DNA of 64,000 nt from Planctomycetes bacterium ADurb.Bin069 (GCA_002070955.1 MWEK01000011.1:1-64000), one strand, 5' to 3'; positions 34,347 to 43,510 are shown, counted from the stretch's first letter. Notes: generated from the letters alone by a model not told the origin. Translations and numbers: made by a program.

Positions 34347-35747
34347 TCAGTTAAGGTCGATTCCCGCCGCCGTCAGCTCGAAGGCTTTCTTCTTCTCGGA
34401 GTAGACGACCAGCGGCCGGGCCTTGCGCCACCAGTGCTCGAAAGCGGACCACGCCTTCGGGGCGCGGGAAACGCGTTTGAGCAGTTCGGTGACGAAGGCC
34501 TTGTCGGCGAGCGCGGAGGAAGCGAGCTCGGGAGGGAGCGCGATGCCCGCCCGCTCGCAGTACGCGGCCACATAGACAGCCTCGGGGTGCCGCACCGCGG
34601 CCAGGCCTCCCGCCAGCGCGGGAAGGCGGACCGCTTCGATGCTCGGGAAGAGCCAGAGGGCGATCTCGCGGTCGAGCGGCTCCTTGAGGATGGCGGCGAA
34701 GGCTTCGGCCGAGTCGGCCGCATCGAGCGCGGTCCTGACGCGGGCAATGTCGGCCTGCAGGTCGCCGGTCCGTCCTTCGACCCAGACGCACACCGTGGCC
34801 GTATGGAGGGCGTTCTTTTGGGCGCAATGGCCGTTGGCGATATAGTCCCAGCCCAGGGCGACGTCGTCCCCCCCGTCGCCTTGATAGGTTTCGAGCTGTC
34901 CCGCCGGGAGCCGCCCCCAGTAGTTCGCGACGTTGTCGAAGCGCAGCCGCGCGCTGTGGCCCCGCGATCCGTCGACGGGAAACCAGCCGTAATCCTTCAG
35001 GTGGATCTCGGCCCAGCGGTGGTACACGGTGTCCTCGTGCGTGCGCGGATCGTACTTCGTCCGGTTGGCCTGGGTGAGGTTCGCCGAACCGGAGTAGCGG
35101 CAGGGGATGCCGGAGGCGCGCAAGAGGGCGATCAAGGCGTAGGAATACTCCGAGCAGGAGCCGATGTTGCGCTCGAGGACTTCGGGCGCCGGATCCCAGC
35201 GGCCGTCGCGGACGTAGTCGATGTGCGTCGACACGTGATCGAAGAACGCGCGGGCTTTCTCCACATCGCGCATGTCGGGGCGGGTGAGCGCATCGCGCAG
35301 GCGCGTGATGATCGGCGCGCCGATCTGGTACACGGGGAGGTCGCGCAGGTAGTGCGCGCGCTCCTCCTCCGGGAGCGCGCGGCGTTCGCCGGTCGGGTGC
35401 CAAACGGCGGCGTAAAGGCTCACGCCGGCGATCCAGCCGAAGCGGCGCACCTCGCCGGGCGGGACCGCTTTCGCGGCGTAGGTCGCGATGCGGTTGCCGT
35501 AACGGTCGGTCTCGATGGCCGCCGCGCCCTCCTGGCAGAAGAGGGCATAGACGTCCTGACGCGCATTGCTCAGCGGCAGCGCGAAGGAGACGGTGAAGTC
35601 CTGGGGCTGGTCGGATTTGTTGATGGCGCGGCATTCCAAACGCGCGATAGCCTCGACGCCGTTCAGGCGCTCGACCGCCTGGCCGGCTTGCGCGGCCTGC
35701 GCGACGAAAAACGACGCGATGTACGCGGCTAGCAGTCTTGTCGGCAT
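34347..35747 (-). CDS. Exported transglutaminase-like protein
   Basis: 466 residues from ATG 35747 behind GGGAGGA, with an N-terminal signal sequence ending near AQAGQA. Residues 170-290 are a transglutaminase core with the Cys-His-Asp triad: NIGSCSEYSYALIALLRASG (Cys), YHRWAEIHL (His) and WFPVDGSRG (Asp). The N-terminal 130 residues form a beta domain and the last 140 are helical. Bacterial members are thought to act as peptidases or cross-linkers in the envelope. Neither partner nor substrate can be read here. Confidence 0.85.
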   Translation of the reverse strand: MPTRLLAAYIASFFVAQAAQAGQAVERLNGVEAIARLECRAINKSDQPQDFTVSFALPLSNARQDVYALFCQEGAAAIETDRYGNRIATYAAKAVPPGEVRRFGWIAGVSLYAAVWHPTGERRALPEEERAHYLRDLPVYQIGAPIITRLRDALTRPDMRDVEKARAFFDHVSTHIDYVRDGRWDPAPEVLERNIGSCSEYSYALIALLRASGIPCRYSGSANLTQANRTKYDPRTHEDTVYHRWAEIHLKDYGWFPVDGSRGHSARLRFDNVANYWGRLPAGQLETYQGDGGDDVALGWDYIANGHCAQKNALHTATVCVWVEGRTGDLQADIARVRTALDAADSAEAFAAILKEPLDREIALWLFPSIEAVRLPALAGGLAAVRHPEAVYVAAYCERAGIALPPELASSALADKAFVTELLKRVSRAPKAWSAFEHWWRKARPLVVYSEKKKAFELTAAGIDLN

Positions 35748-35828
35748 GGCGTCCTCCCGACGGTATGATAGCAGGCGAAGCCGGCGGCGGCCACCGCCGT
35801 CGCGCCGCCGGGATTCCGGGAAGCGCGG

Positions 35829-35858
35829 TTGAGCGCCCGGCGGTGTCGGGGTTATAAT
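35829..35858 (+). promoter_or_regulatory. Sigma-70-type promoter
   Basis: TTGAGC (35829-35834), 18-nt spacer, consensus TATAAT (35853-35858), about 27 nt before ATG 35886. Confidence 0.65.
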
Positions 35859-35885
35859 ACACCCCGGCGCGGGAGGGACACTCTT

Positions 35886-36272
35886 ATGGCCGACAAGGAT
35901 CTCGTCATCGCGGAGGCCTTCACCAGCGACTCCGACGCGGCGGTGGCGCGATCGGTGCTCGAGGAGGCGGGCATCGCGGCGGTCGTGGCTTCGGGGGATG
36001 CCGGCGGCGCGTTTCCGCATTTCCAGACGCTGGGCTCCGTCAAGCTGCTCGTCCGGCCGGAGGATCTGGCGCGGGCGCAAGCGATTCTGAGACGCAAGGA
36101 GCCCCTGACCGACGCCGAGCTTGCCCGGCAGGACTCGCCCGCGGAGCTTGCGTCGGCCGAGCTTGACGTGCGCGGCGCGCGAAAGCCCCTCTCCAGGCGC
36201 ACGAAGTACGCCATCCTCTTGGTTCTCTGCGGAATCGCCGTCTTGGTCCTCCTCCGCGTGTTTCGACCCTGA
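35886..36272 (+). CDS. DUF2007-domain membrane-anchored protein
   Basis: 128 residues. Residues 5-70 are a DUF2007 'putative signal-transducing' alpha/beta domain: LVIAEAFTSDSDAAVARSVL, EEAGIAAVVASGD, GSVKLLVRPEDLARAQAIL. The C-terminus ends in one hydrophobic helix (TKYAILLVLCGIAVLVLLRV), making a tail-anchored topology with the domain in the cytoplasm. ATG 35886 follows GGAGGG; the longer open frame upstream is not supported. DUF2007 has no established activity. Confidence 0.8.
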   Translation: MADKDLVIAEAFTSDSDAAVARSVLEEAGIAAVVASGDAGGAFPHFQTLGSVKLLVRPEDLARAQAILRRKEPLTDAELARQDSPAELASAELDVRGARKPLSRRTKYAILLVLCGIAVLVLLRVFRP

Positions 36273-36329
36273 ATCCAAGGCGGCGGCAGGGTGTGGGAGT
36301 GATCGGGGGGCGCGTCTCCGGGTCGCGCC

Positions 36330-39300
36330 TCACCGGTCGCGGCAGCACACGCGGAAGCCGATATCGAAGACGCCTTGCTCGGGTCCGTAGGCCTGCCGGA
36401 ACGCCGCGCGGGCGCGCGCGGGGGGATCGTACCACGAGCCGCCGCGGGCGACGCGCTTCTCCGGCGAGGCGGGGTTCTCGCGGCCGTCGTCCGGGTCGTA
36501 GGGATACGGGCGGTAGGCCGACCGAGTCCATTCGGCGGCGTTGCCGTGCATGTCGAAGAGCCCCCAGGGATTCGGCCGGTAGAGCCCGACCGGCGCCGTG
36601 ACGCGGTAGCCGTCGTCGACGCGCGCCTCGGCCGGCCGCCACCGCGGCAGGGCCTCGACGCGCCCTTCCCAACTGAAAGGATCGATGGACTGATTGGTTG
36701 CGTCGGAGAGGTTCGCGAAGGGCGCGAAATCCCCGTCGTCCCCGCCGTACCAGAAAGGGGTCGAGGTGCCCGCGCGGCAGGCGTATTCCCATTCGGCCTC
36801 GCTGGGCAGCGTGAACTCCGCGCCGGTTTCCGCCGAAAGCCAGGCGCAGAACTCCATCGCCCGCCGCCATGACACGCGCACGACCGGCTGCAGAGGCTCG
36901 TTCATGGGCCAGCCGCGCTCGCCTTGGCTGAACTGGATGAAGTCGCCGCTCTCAAGGCGGCTGTCGTGCCGCGGATCGAAGCGCGCGAACTGGGCGTTCG
37001 TCACCTCGGTGCGGCCGATCCAGAAGGGCCGCTCGATCGCCGCGCGGCACTGAGGACGCGCGTCGCCGTCCCCGGCCGGATCGCCGAGCACGCACTCGCC
37101 GGGGGGCAGCCTGACGAGCTCCAAGGCGACTCCTCCGCCCAGATCGACGGTCCTGGAAGGGAGGGCGGCCGGGCAAGGCGGCGGCGCGGCCGCCGCGGCG
37201 CCGGGCGGAGCCGCGCCGGCCGGCGCGGGGAGTGCGGGCTCCGCCGCCGGCTTGCGCGGCGCCGGAGGCTGCCGGCTTTCGAAATCGACGTCCAGTCCGC
37301 TGTAGGCCAGTTGCATCGCCCGCCGCCGCGCGCGCTGCTTCTCGACCCGCGCGGGGCCGCAGATCTCGATCCACGTGCCGTGCGCCGGCGCGTTGAGATC
37401 GATCCACGTGATCAGGCGGTCCCAGTCCTCGGCTTCGAGGCAGACGCCGTGGTGTCCCGCGCGCAGCATCTGGAGGAGCCGCGACGTGTCGGCGTGGTAT
37501 TCGTAGGGCGGCAGGATGTGCAGATCGCTTTCCTTGGTCGGCGTGCGCACGTGGCGCCGCAAGGCGTAGTAAGAGGGCGTGAAGCGCGCGTTCAGGTTGT
37601 GGGGGGAGGAGTTCCGTTGGAGCGCGGCGGGCGCGCGGTCGGTCAGATCGGGGATGGCGGCGCCGTCCGGACGCGGCCGGCCGTCGTGGCAGCCGATGCA
37701 GAGGCGGTCGAGCACGGGCTGGACCTCGCTCCGAAAGCTGAAGCCGCGGGCCGGGCCGCGCCAAGGCTCGATGGCGGTCGGCGGGCGCACCGCGGCCTTC
37801 GGCAGGCGCGCGGGCGGGGCCGTATTCGGATCCTCGTGGCAGCCGACGCAGGCAAGCACCTCGCCCGGCATGGCGGTGAACCAGCTTCGCATGAGCTGGA
37901 CGGCCTTGCCCTCGCCGTCGAGGGGCTGCAGGGCGATGGGCATGTAGGCGGGGATGGTGAAGCGCGCCGATCCGTCGTCCTCCACGGGGACGGTGCCCAG
38001 GATCACCTTGGGATCCCACGGCCCGTCCAGGCCGACGCTGTCCGGTTCGGCGCCCATCCCCTGGTATGCGAACAGGTAGGAGATGACGCGCAGGGACTTG
38101 ATCGTCCCCCGCGGAACGTCCATCAGCCCCGGGCCTTCGTACACGTCGGCCAGCAGCACCTCGGCATCGCGGCGCGACAGATCGACCCTGTCCGGCACGA
38201 TGGGCGGCCGCGGCGTCTTCCTGAGGGGCACCGGCTCCAGCAGCGCGTATCCGGGCTCCTCGCGGAGGAGGACGAGGTTGTCGAAAACATCGACCAGGTA
38301 GATGCCCCAGAGCGCGTCCTCGGAAGGCCGGCATGCCGCGAGCATGTACTTCTCGTCGAGCGGGAAAGGATGCAGGAAGCGCGGGTAGCTCTGCTCGGCC
38401 ACGAGATCGAGCACCGCCGCCTCGACGCGCCGCCCCCGCCCGGGAATCTTCCGGAGGGCGCCCTCGGCCTCGAAGCGCCCGCGCGCGGGATCGAAGATCA
38501 CCAGTTCGCCCATCCGCGGGACGTCGTGGTGTCCGCCCACGACGGCGACGATTTTGGTCGGATGGCCGGGGAGCGGGCGGGCGAAGAACATCGCGTTGGG
38601 CCAGTACGAGTTGCTGCCGTAGAAGGCCATCTGCTCGGTGCCGTCCGGGTTCATCTGGAAGAGAATCCGGGCGAAGGCGTGCGGCGTGTCGGTGTACTCC
38701 CAGCGCAGATACAGAACCCGTCCGTCCGCCAGCACCGTCGGGCACCAGTCGTGGTCCTGCTCCACCGTGAGCTGCCGGATCGTTCCGTCCCGCGCCGCCA
38801 GGAAGAGGTTCGCGACGTGTTCGCTTCCGCCCACGCAGGGCACGCCGGTGAAACAGGCGGTGGAGCTGAAGATGATCCGGCCGTCGGGAAGGTAGCAGGC
38901 ATCGTAGTTGTCGACGTCGGGCTCCTCGATTTGGGGAGCGAGGCGCAGCCCGGCGCCGTCCGCGCCGATTTCCCACACGCGCCAGCGCCCGCGCGCGTCG
39001 GGCATGGAGAAGAGGAGCCGCTCGGCATCGAAGTCCAAGTCCACATCGCCCGCGAAGCGCCCGCCCTCCGGCGCGTAGAGCGGGGCGAGGGCGCCGTCCG
39101 GTGCGACGGGCGCAAGGACGGCAATGCAGTTGTCGTAGCCCTCCGGAGGAAGGCTCGAGTTCCCGAGGTAGTTCGCGGGGAGTCCGAGGGCGTCCGCGCG
39201 GCGCTTGACCACGAGGAGCCGGTCGAAGTCCAAGAGCGGGTGCGCGCACAGCGCCGCGCGCTGCAGCTCGGCGAAGGCGCGGCGGACCGCCGCGGGGTCT

Positions 39301-40217
39301 TCGCCGCCGGCCCACCGGGCCTGGAGCCGCTCCAATCGGCGCCGAAACTCGGCTCCCCGCGGATAGCGCGCTCCGAAGGTATCCGTCAAGTCGTCAAGGG
39401 CAAGCCTGAGCGCCTCCCAGTCGGGGGGCGCGGGCCGCGGACGTTCCGGCGGTTCCCACGCCGCCTCGCCGCCGAGGTAGGCCAGGAGGTTGGCGAGCAG
39501 TCCGCGGAAGTTCCGCGCGTACGCCGCCGAGACGTTGCGGTGCGGGACGCCCAGGCGCCAGGCCGCCGCGATCACGCGCCCCGCGCCGCGGCGGTGCTCG
39601 ACGAGCGGCACCGGCGCGCCGCCCGGAGTCCGCGCCAGCACGCGGCCGCCCGCCGGTTCGAAGATTTCGAAGGCCGGGTAGGCCGCGTTGTTGAACCATA
39701 GAACGCCGCGTTCCAGATCCAAGCCGCTGAAGGCCGGGTGCTCCGCCGCGGCGGGGATCAGGCCGGACTGGGCGCGGTCGTTGCCGAAGGTCAGGCGGCG
39801 CGTGCGTACAGTGTCGAGTTCGAGGTCGGCCAAGAGCCCGGCGGCGGTTCCCGAAAGGAGGAGCCGCCCGCCGTCCTGCACGTAGCGCGCAAGCGCGCGC
39901 AGCGCCGCGCCGTCCCAGCGGGGCGCGTCGAGGCCGTCCTCGTGGTGCCACACGACGCGGAAATCGGAAAGCGGCCTGTCGCGTTCCTCGCCGTCGACGA
40001 AGCGTCCACCGGCGCCTCCGTGAAGGAGCGTTGAGGCGCCTAAGTCGCGGGCCAGCGTCCAAGCGCGGTGGAGCTCGATCCGCGGGCGCTCCCTCGCCCC
40101 CGGTTTGATGAGAAACGCGACCCCGGCGCCGTCGTCGCCGGCGGGGACGGAAGCCGGCGCGGCGAGGCACAGGAGCATCGCCGCGCTGAAAGTCCTGGTG
40201 CGAGGCGGGCGCGCCAT
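36330..40217 (-). CDS. HzsA-like diheme cytochrome with N-terminal GATase-like and C-terminal FGE-sulfatase domains
   Basis: 1295 residues. After the signal peptide, residues 30-250 look like a class-I glutamine-amidotransferase fold (ALARYVQDGGRLLLSGTAAG, GRVIAAAWRLG). Residues 330-740 are a beta-propeller with TolB-like blades (YDACYLPDGRIIFSSTACF, CPTVLADGRVLYLRWEY), as in the middle domain of hydrazine synthase alpha subunit. Two c-type heme sites follow: CVGCH at 790-794 and CIGCH at 840-844. After an Ala/Pro linker, residues about 1030-1295 are a formylglycine-generating-enzyme-like domain (FWIGRTEVTNAQFARF, LPSEAEWEYACRAG, GLFDMHGNAAEW, VARGGSWYD, FDIGFRVCC). Export to the periplasm is expected. 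There is no hzsB/hzsC, so hydrazine synthesis should not be assumed. Confidence 0.85.
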   Translation of the reverse strand: MARPPRTRTFSAAMLLCLAAPASVPAGDDGAGVAFLIKPGARERPRIELHRAWTLARDLGASTLLHGGAGGRFVDGEERDRPLSDFRVVWHHEDGLDAPRWDGAALRALARYVQDGGRLLLSGTAAGLLADLELDTVRTRRLTFGNDRAQSGLIPAAAEHPAFSGLDLERGVLWFNNAAYPAFEIFEPAGGRVLARTPGGAPVPLVEHRRGAGRVIAAAWRLGVPHRNVSAAYARNFRGLLANLLAYLGGEAAWEPPERPRPAPPDWEALRLALDDLTDTFGARYPRGAEFRRRLERLQARWAGGEDPAAVRRAFAELQRAALCAHPLLDFDRLLVVKRRADALGLPANYLGNSSLPPEGYDNCIAVLAPVAPDGALAPLYAPEGGRFAGDVDLDFDAERLLFSMPDARGRWRVWEIGADGAGLRLAPQIEEPDVDNYDACYLPDGRIIFSSTACFTGVPCVGGSEHVANLFLAARDGTIRQLTVEQDHDWCPTVLADGRVLYLRWEYTDTPHAFARILFQMNPDGTEQMAFYGSNSYWPNAMFFARPLPGHPTKIVAVVGGHHDVPRMGELVIFDPARGRFEAEGALRKIPGRGRRVEAAVLDLVAEQSYPRFLHPFPLDEKYMLAACRPSEDALWGIYLVDVFDNLVLLREEPGYALLEPVPLRKTPRPPIVPDRVDLSRRDAEVLLADVYEGPGLMDVPRGTIKSLRVISYLFAYQGMGAEPDSVGLDGPWDPKVILGTVPVEDDGSARFTIPAYMPIALQPLDGEGKAVQLMRSWFTAMPGEVLACVGCHEDPNTAPPARLPKAAVRPPTAIEPWRGPARGFSFRSEVQPVLDRLCIGCHDGRPRPDGAAIPDLTDRAPAALQRNSSPHNLNARFTPSYYALRRHVRTPTKESDLHILPPYEYHADTSRLLQMLRAGHHGVCLEAEDWDRLITWIDLNAPAHGTWIEICGPARVEKQRARRRAMQLAYSGLDVDFESRQPPAPRKPAAEPALPAPAGAAPPGAAAAAPPPCPAALPSRTVDLGGGVALELVRLPPGECVLGDPAGDGDARPQCRAAIERPFWIGRTEVTNAQFARFDPRHDSRLESGDFIQFSQGERGWPMNEPLQPVVRVSWRRAMEFCAWLSAETGAEFTLPSEAEWEYACRAGTSTPFWYGGDDGDFAPFANLSDATNQSIDPFSWEGRVEALPRWRPAEARVDDGYRVTAPVGLYRPNPWGLFDMHGNAAEWTRSAYRPYPYDPDDGRENPASPEKRVARGGSWYDPPARARAAFRQAYGPEQGVFDIGFRVCCRDR

Positions 40218-40266
40218 TGAGAAGACTCCGTCCGGCCGCCGGGCCGTCCGCGCGGCCGGCAAGGTC

Positions 40267-40296
40267 AGTATAAGGCGGCGGCGCGAGCGGGGGCAA
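40267..40296 (-). promoter_or_regulatory. Promoter of the first HzsA-like gene
   Basis: On the minus strand TTGCCC (40296-40291), 18-nt spacer, TATACT (40272-40267). The same TATACT -10 box precedes the HzsA-like gene at 55074-57929. Confidence 0.5.
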
Positions 40297-40417
40297 GGCA
40301 GGCCGCGGCGGGCGACTGCCGCCCGCTACCCTTGGCGGCGGCGGCGGTTTAACATCCGAGCGCGGCGGCCGCGGTGCGCCGCCCGAGGCGTCCACTCGAG
40401 AGCAAAGGAGAAACGGC

Positions 40418-41293
40418 GTGAGCAGAATGGCATGCGCGGCGGCGGTCTTAGCGGTGTTGGCGGCGGCACCGGTCTGCGCCCAGGGGCGGCGGGCGGAAGG
40501 GTTCGGCGGCGCCGGGCTGCTCGGCGTCTTCGACACGAATCGCGACGGCGTCATCGACAAGGACGAGATCGCGGGCGCGGCGGTCGCGCTCAAGGCGCTG
40601 GACAAGAACGGCGACGGAACGATCGGCGCCGATGAGCTCCAGGGCTTGGGCCGGGGCGGGCCGCCGCAAGGCAGAAGGGCGGCGCCCGCCGGCGCCGGGG
40701 GAGAGGCGGCCATGTTCGAGAAGCCGCTCGTCCCGAAGGACGAAGCCGAGAAGAAGATCGTGGAAGCGATTCGGGTCATGCAGGCGGGGCCCCGCTATGC
40801 GAACGTTCCCGACAAGCACGGCCGCTTTCTGCGCCTGCTTGCCGAGGCGCTCGACGCCAAGCGCATCGTCGAGATCGGCACCTCGACGGGCGAATCGGCC
40901 GTCTGGTTCGCCTTGGCGCTCAGGAAGACGGGCGGCACCCTCATGACCCACGAGATCGACCATGGCCGGGCGGAGCTCGCCCGCGCCAATTTCAAGAAGG
41001 CCGGCGTCGCGGATCTGATCACGATCATCGAGGGCGACGCTCACCAGACCGTGCAGGAGCACGAGGATCCCATCGACATCCTGTTTCTGGACGCCGACAA
41101 GCAGGGTTACCTCGATTACATCCGGAAGCTGTTGCCGCTCGTGCGCCCCGGCGGCTTGATCGTGGCTCACAACATGTCCGTGCGCCAAGCCGATCCGCGC
41201 TACGTGGAGTTCATCACGGCCGATCCGAACCTGGAGACGACCTTTCTCTTCATGGATGAAGGCGGCGTGGGCGTGACCATGAAGAAACGATAG
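40418..41293 (+). CDS. Exported protein with EF-hands and an O-methyltransferase domain
   Basis: 291 residues from GTG 40418, at correct distance from AAAGGAG; ATG 40427 would be too far. A signal peptide (ACAAAVLAVLAAAPVCAQG) is followed by two EF-hand loops, DTNRDGVIDKDE (about 38-49) and DKNGDGTIGADE (about 60-71). The class-I SAM methyltransferase domain begins near residue 100, with the glycine-rich motif I in IVEIGTSTGESAVWFALAL, MTHEIDHGR (acidic SAM-ribose ligand region), DILFLDADKQGYLDYI and VRPGGLIVAHN. The latter half resembles catechol-O-methyltransferase-like O-MT family 3. A secreted SAM-dependent enzyme is surprising because SAM is cytoplasmic. Confidence 0.82.
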   Translation: MSRMACAAAVLAVLAAAPVCAQGRRAEGFGGAGLLGVFDTNRDGVIDKDEIAGAAVALKALDKNGDGTIGADELQGLGRGGPPQGRRAAPAGAGGEAAMFEKPLVPKDEAEKKIVEAIRVMQAGPRYANVPDKHGRFLRLLAEALDAKRIVEIGTSTGESAVWFALALRKTGGTLMTHEIDHGRAELARANFKKAGVADLITIIEGDAHQTVQEHEDPIDILFLDADKQGYLDYIRKLLPLVRPGGLIVAHNMSVRQADPRYVEFITADPNLETTFLFMDEGGVGVTMKKR

Positions 41294-41295
41294 CG

Positions 41296-42723
41296 ATGGA
41301 TCCCCGCGCCTCACGCGACGCGGATCCGCCGCGCGCGGCGGCGCCCGCGGGCGCCGCCGTCGTGCCGCGCCTCGGGCTCTGGGATGCGGTCAGCATCATC
41401 GTCGGCATCGTCGTCGGTACGGCGATCTTCCGCTCGGCGCCGGCCGTCTTTCAGAACGTCGGCGGGCCGTGGCAGGCCTTGGGGGTGTGGCTCCTGGGCG
41501 GAGTCCTGTGCCTCTTCGGCGCCTTCTGCTACGCCGAGCTGGCGACCGCCTACCCGCGCAACGGCGGGGACTACGAGTACCTGAGCCGGGCCTTCGGTTC
41601 GGGCGTGGGGTTTCTGTTCGGCTGGGCGCAACTGGCCTGCATTCTGACGGGCAGCATCGGGGTCATGGCGTATGCCTTCGCCGACTATGCCTTGTGTCTG
41701 GGCGGGCTGTCGGCGGACGCGGTTCCGTACCTTGCCGCAGGCGCGATCGTCACGGTTTCGGCCGTGAACCTGCTGGGAATCATCGTCTGCAAGTATGTCC
41801 AGAACGTGCTGACTCTCGCCAAGATCGCGGGACTGGGCGGCGTGGTGCTGGCGGGCGTGTTCTGGGGGGGAGAGGGGGTGCGCGAGGGCGCCGCGGGCGC
41901 CTCCGGCGTCATGGGGCCGGGCCTGGGGCTCGCGCTCGTCCTGGTGCTCTACACCTACGGCGGCTGGAACGATGCCTCCTTCGTCGCCGCCGAGGTCCGG
42001 AACCAACGCCGCAACATGCCGCGCGCCCTGATCCTCGGCATCGGGGGAATCGCCCTCATCTATCTCCTCGTCAACGCGGCCTACCTGTGGGTGCTGGGCT
42101 TCGAGGGGGCGCGGGCAACCGCCACGCCGGCGGCGGACGTCCTCGATCGCGCCGCCGGTTCTTGGGGCGCCGCCGCGATCAGCGCGCTGGTCATGGTGTC
42201 GGCCCTCGGCGCGATCAACGGCATGATCCTGACGGGCGCGCGGGTGTACTCGACGGTGGGCGAGGACCACAGAATCTTCAAACGCCTCGGCGCCAGGCAT
42301 CCGCGCACCGGCGCGCCCGTCGCGGCCATCGTCGCGCAGGCGCTGGTGGCGCTGCTGCTGGCGCTTTTGGTGGGGACCGCGCGCGGCCGCGGCGCCGTCG
42401 ACGGGTGGCTCGCGGCGCTCGGCGCGGGGACGATCCCATGGAGCGATTACGGCGGCGGATTCGAGACGCTCATCGCCGGCACGGCGCCCGTCTTCTGGTC
42501 GTTCTTCCTCCTGACGGGCGTCGCCTTTTTCGTGCTGCGGTTCACGGACCGCGCCAGGGAGCGCCCCTTCAGGGTGCCGCTCTTTCCGCTCCCGCCCCTC
42601 GTTTTCTGCGGCACCTGCCTGTACATGCTGTGGAGCAGCTTGGCGTATGCCGGTTGGCTCGCGCTGCTCGGCGGCGTGCCCCTGGGCGCCGGCGCCGTGG
42701 TTTACGGGCTCAGGCGCCGGTGA
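41296..42723 (+). CDS. APC-superfamily amino acid permease
   Basis: 475 residues with about 12 hydrophobic segments. TM1 has the APC signature GLWDAVSIIVGIVVGTAIFRS, followed by GALCLFG-like AFCYAELATAYPRNGGDYEYL, the substrate-helix hallmark of amino acid/polyamine/organocation carriers. YTYGGWNDASFVAAEVRNQRRNMPRAL is the TM6 region. It starts 2 nt after the methyltransferase stop, so the two are probably co-transcribed. The substrate is not deducible. Confidence 0.9.
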   Translation: MDPRASRDADPPRAAAPAGAAVVPRLGLWDAVSIIVGIVVGTAIFRSAPAVFQNVGGPWQALGVWLLGGVLCLFGAFCYAELATAYPRNGGDYEYLSRAFGSGVGFLFGWAQLACILTGSIGVMAYAFADYALCLGGLSADAVPYLAAGAIVTVSAVNLLGIIVCKYVQNVLTLAKIAGLGGVVLAGVFWGGEGVREGAAGASGVMGPGLGLALVLVLYTYGGWNDASFVAAEVRNQRRNMPRALILGIGGIALIYLLVNAAYLWVLGFEGARATATPAADVLDRAAGSWGAAAISALVMVSALGAINGMILTGARVYSTVGEDHRIFKRLGARHPRTGAPVAAIVAQALVALLLALLVGTARGRGAVDGWLAALGAGTIPWSDYGGGFETLIAGTAPVFWSFFLLTGVAFFVLRFTDRARERPFRVPLFPLPPLVFCGTCLYMLWSSLAYAGWLALLGGVPLGAGAVVYGLRRR

Positions 42724-42864
42724 ATCCGCGCGCCGGGGCGGGGCGGTGTCCGCGCGCGGCACGGGGCGCGGGAGATGCCGCGCAAGCCGGCGTTTTCAGG
42801 CGGCGGAGTTTGTATGTAACTATTTATGAATTCGTGGGTTGCGACGACGTTGCAAAGAAGGGAA

Positions 42865-42894
42865 TTGACATGCGCATCGCCTTTGTGATAAAAT
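42865..42894 (+). promoter_or_regulatory. Strong promoter of the PEP-CTERM gene
   Basis: TTGACA (42865-42870), 18-nt spacer, TAAAAT (42889-42894), in an AT-rich patch unusual for this window. A leader of about 85 nt follows. Confidence 0.7.
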
Positions 42895-42987
42895 CACGGT
42901 TGGCTTGAATGCAGACACCGCCCGGTGTGGCGGAGGAGTTCCAAGGATTGGGGTACTAAGCCTTTCTTGGTGAATGGTGACGCGACT

Positions 42988-43389
42988 ATGAAGAAGCTTC
43001 TTTGCTGTGCGGCGTTGCTCTGCGGTACGTTCGCTTACGCGGACACGCTCAGGTTCGAGACCGTCGGGAACGACCTTCCCGGCATGGTGAATTTGGTCAA
43101 AACCCGGGACTTGCTCAATGCACCGACCAACGGTGCGAATTCCGCCGCGCTGCTGGCCGCCCAGACTCGAGTTTCCAGGGGCGTCTCCCTGCGAGACATC
43201 GTGGCGGCCTTCAAGAACCGCATCCGCCCCATCGCCATCAAGCCGCCGCGACGCGGCCATGACGACCGAGGCGGCGGCGTGAGGCCCCCGATCCCGACGC
43301 CCGTTCCCGAGCCCTGCACGCTGGTGTTGCTGGGGTTCGGCGGGCTTCTGGGCCTCGGCGGTGTAGCCCTTCGCCGGCGGCAGCGCTGA
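42988..43389 (+). CDS. Small PEP-CTERM sorted surface protein
   Basis: 133 residues with an N-terminal signal peptide (KKLLCCAALLCGTFAYA) and a C-terminal sorting tripartite: VPEP, then the hydrophobic CTLVLLGFGGLLGLGGVAL, then RRRQR. This is the PEP-CTERM anchor processed by exosortase in Gram-negative bacteria that export exopolysaccharide. The central 80 residues are low in similarity to anything recognised. The strong promoter before it and the perfect hairpin after it mark it as a separate, probably well-expressed transcript. Confidence 0.85.
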   Translation: MKKLLCCAALLCGTFAYADTLRFETVGNDLPGMVNLVKTRDLLNAPTNGANSAALLAAQTRVSRGVSLRDIVAAFKNRIRPIAIKPPRRGHDDRGGGVRPPIPTPVPEPCTLVLLGFGGLLGLGGVALRRRQR

Positions 43390-43411
43390 CCGCGGCCGTA
43401 GCCGCCGCGCG

Positions 43412-43458
43412 GGAGCAGCCCGCGGCGCAGAGGCGCCGCGGGCTGCTCCTGTTGTTCC
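43412..43458 (+). terminator. Intrinsic terminator-like hairpin
   Basis: A perfect 17-bp inverted repeat (arms 43412-43428 and 43433-43449, loop AGAG) followed by TGTTGTT. The T tract is short, but the stem is the strongest simple hairpin noticed in the window. It lies between the PEP-CTERM gene and the citrate synthase promoter. Confidence 0.7.
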
Positions 43459-43482
43459 CGCGGACGGGCCGCGCGTCCCGCG

Positions 43483-43510
43483 TTGAAGCTCGCGGTCCGA
43501 ATGGTAGAAT
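43483..43510 (+). promoter_or_regulatory. Promoter of the citrate synthase gene
   Basis: TTGAAG (43483-43488), 16-nt spacer, TAGAAT (43505-43510), about 65 nt before ATG 43575. Confidence 0.6.

Noticed and set aside
42901..42987. Riboswitch (for example c-di-GMP) in the PEP-CTERM leader
   Set aside because: No conserved riboswitch core could be matched; it is left as an unclassified leader.
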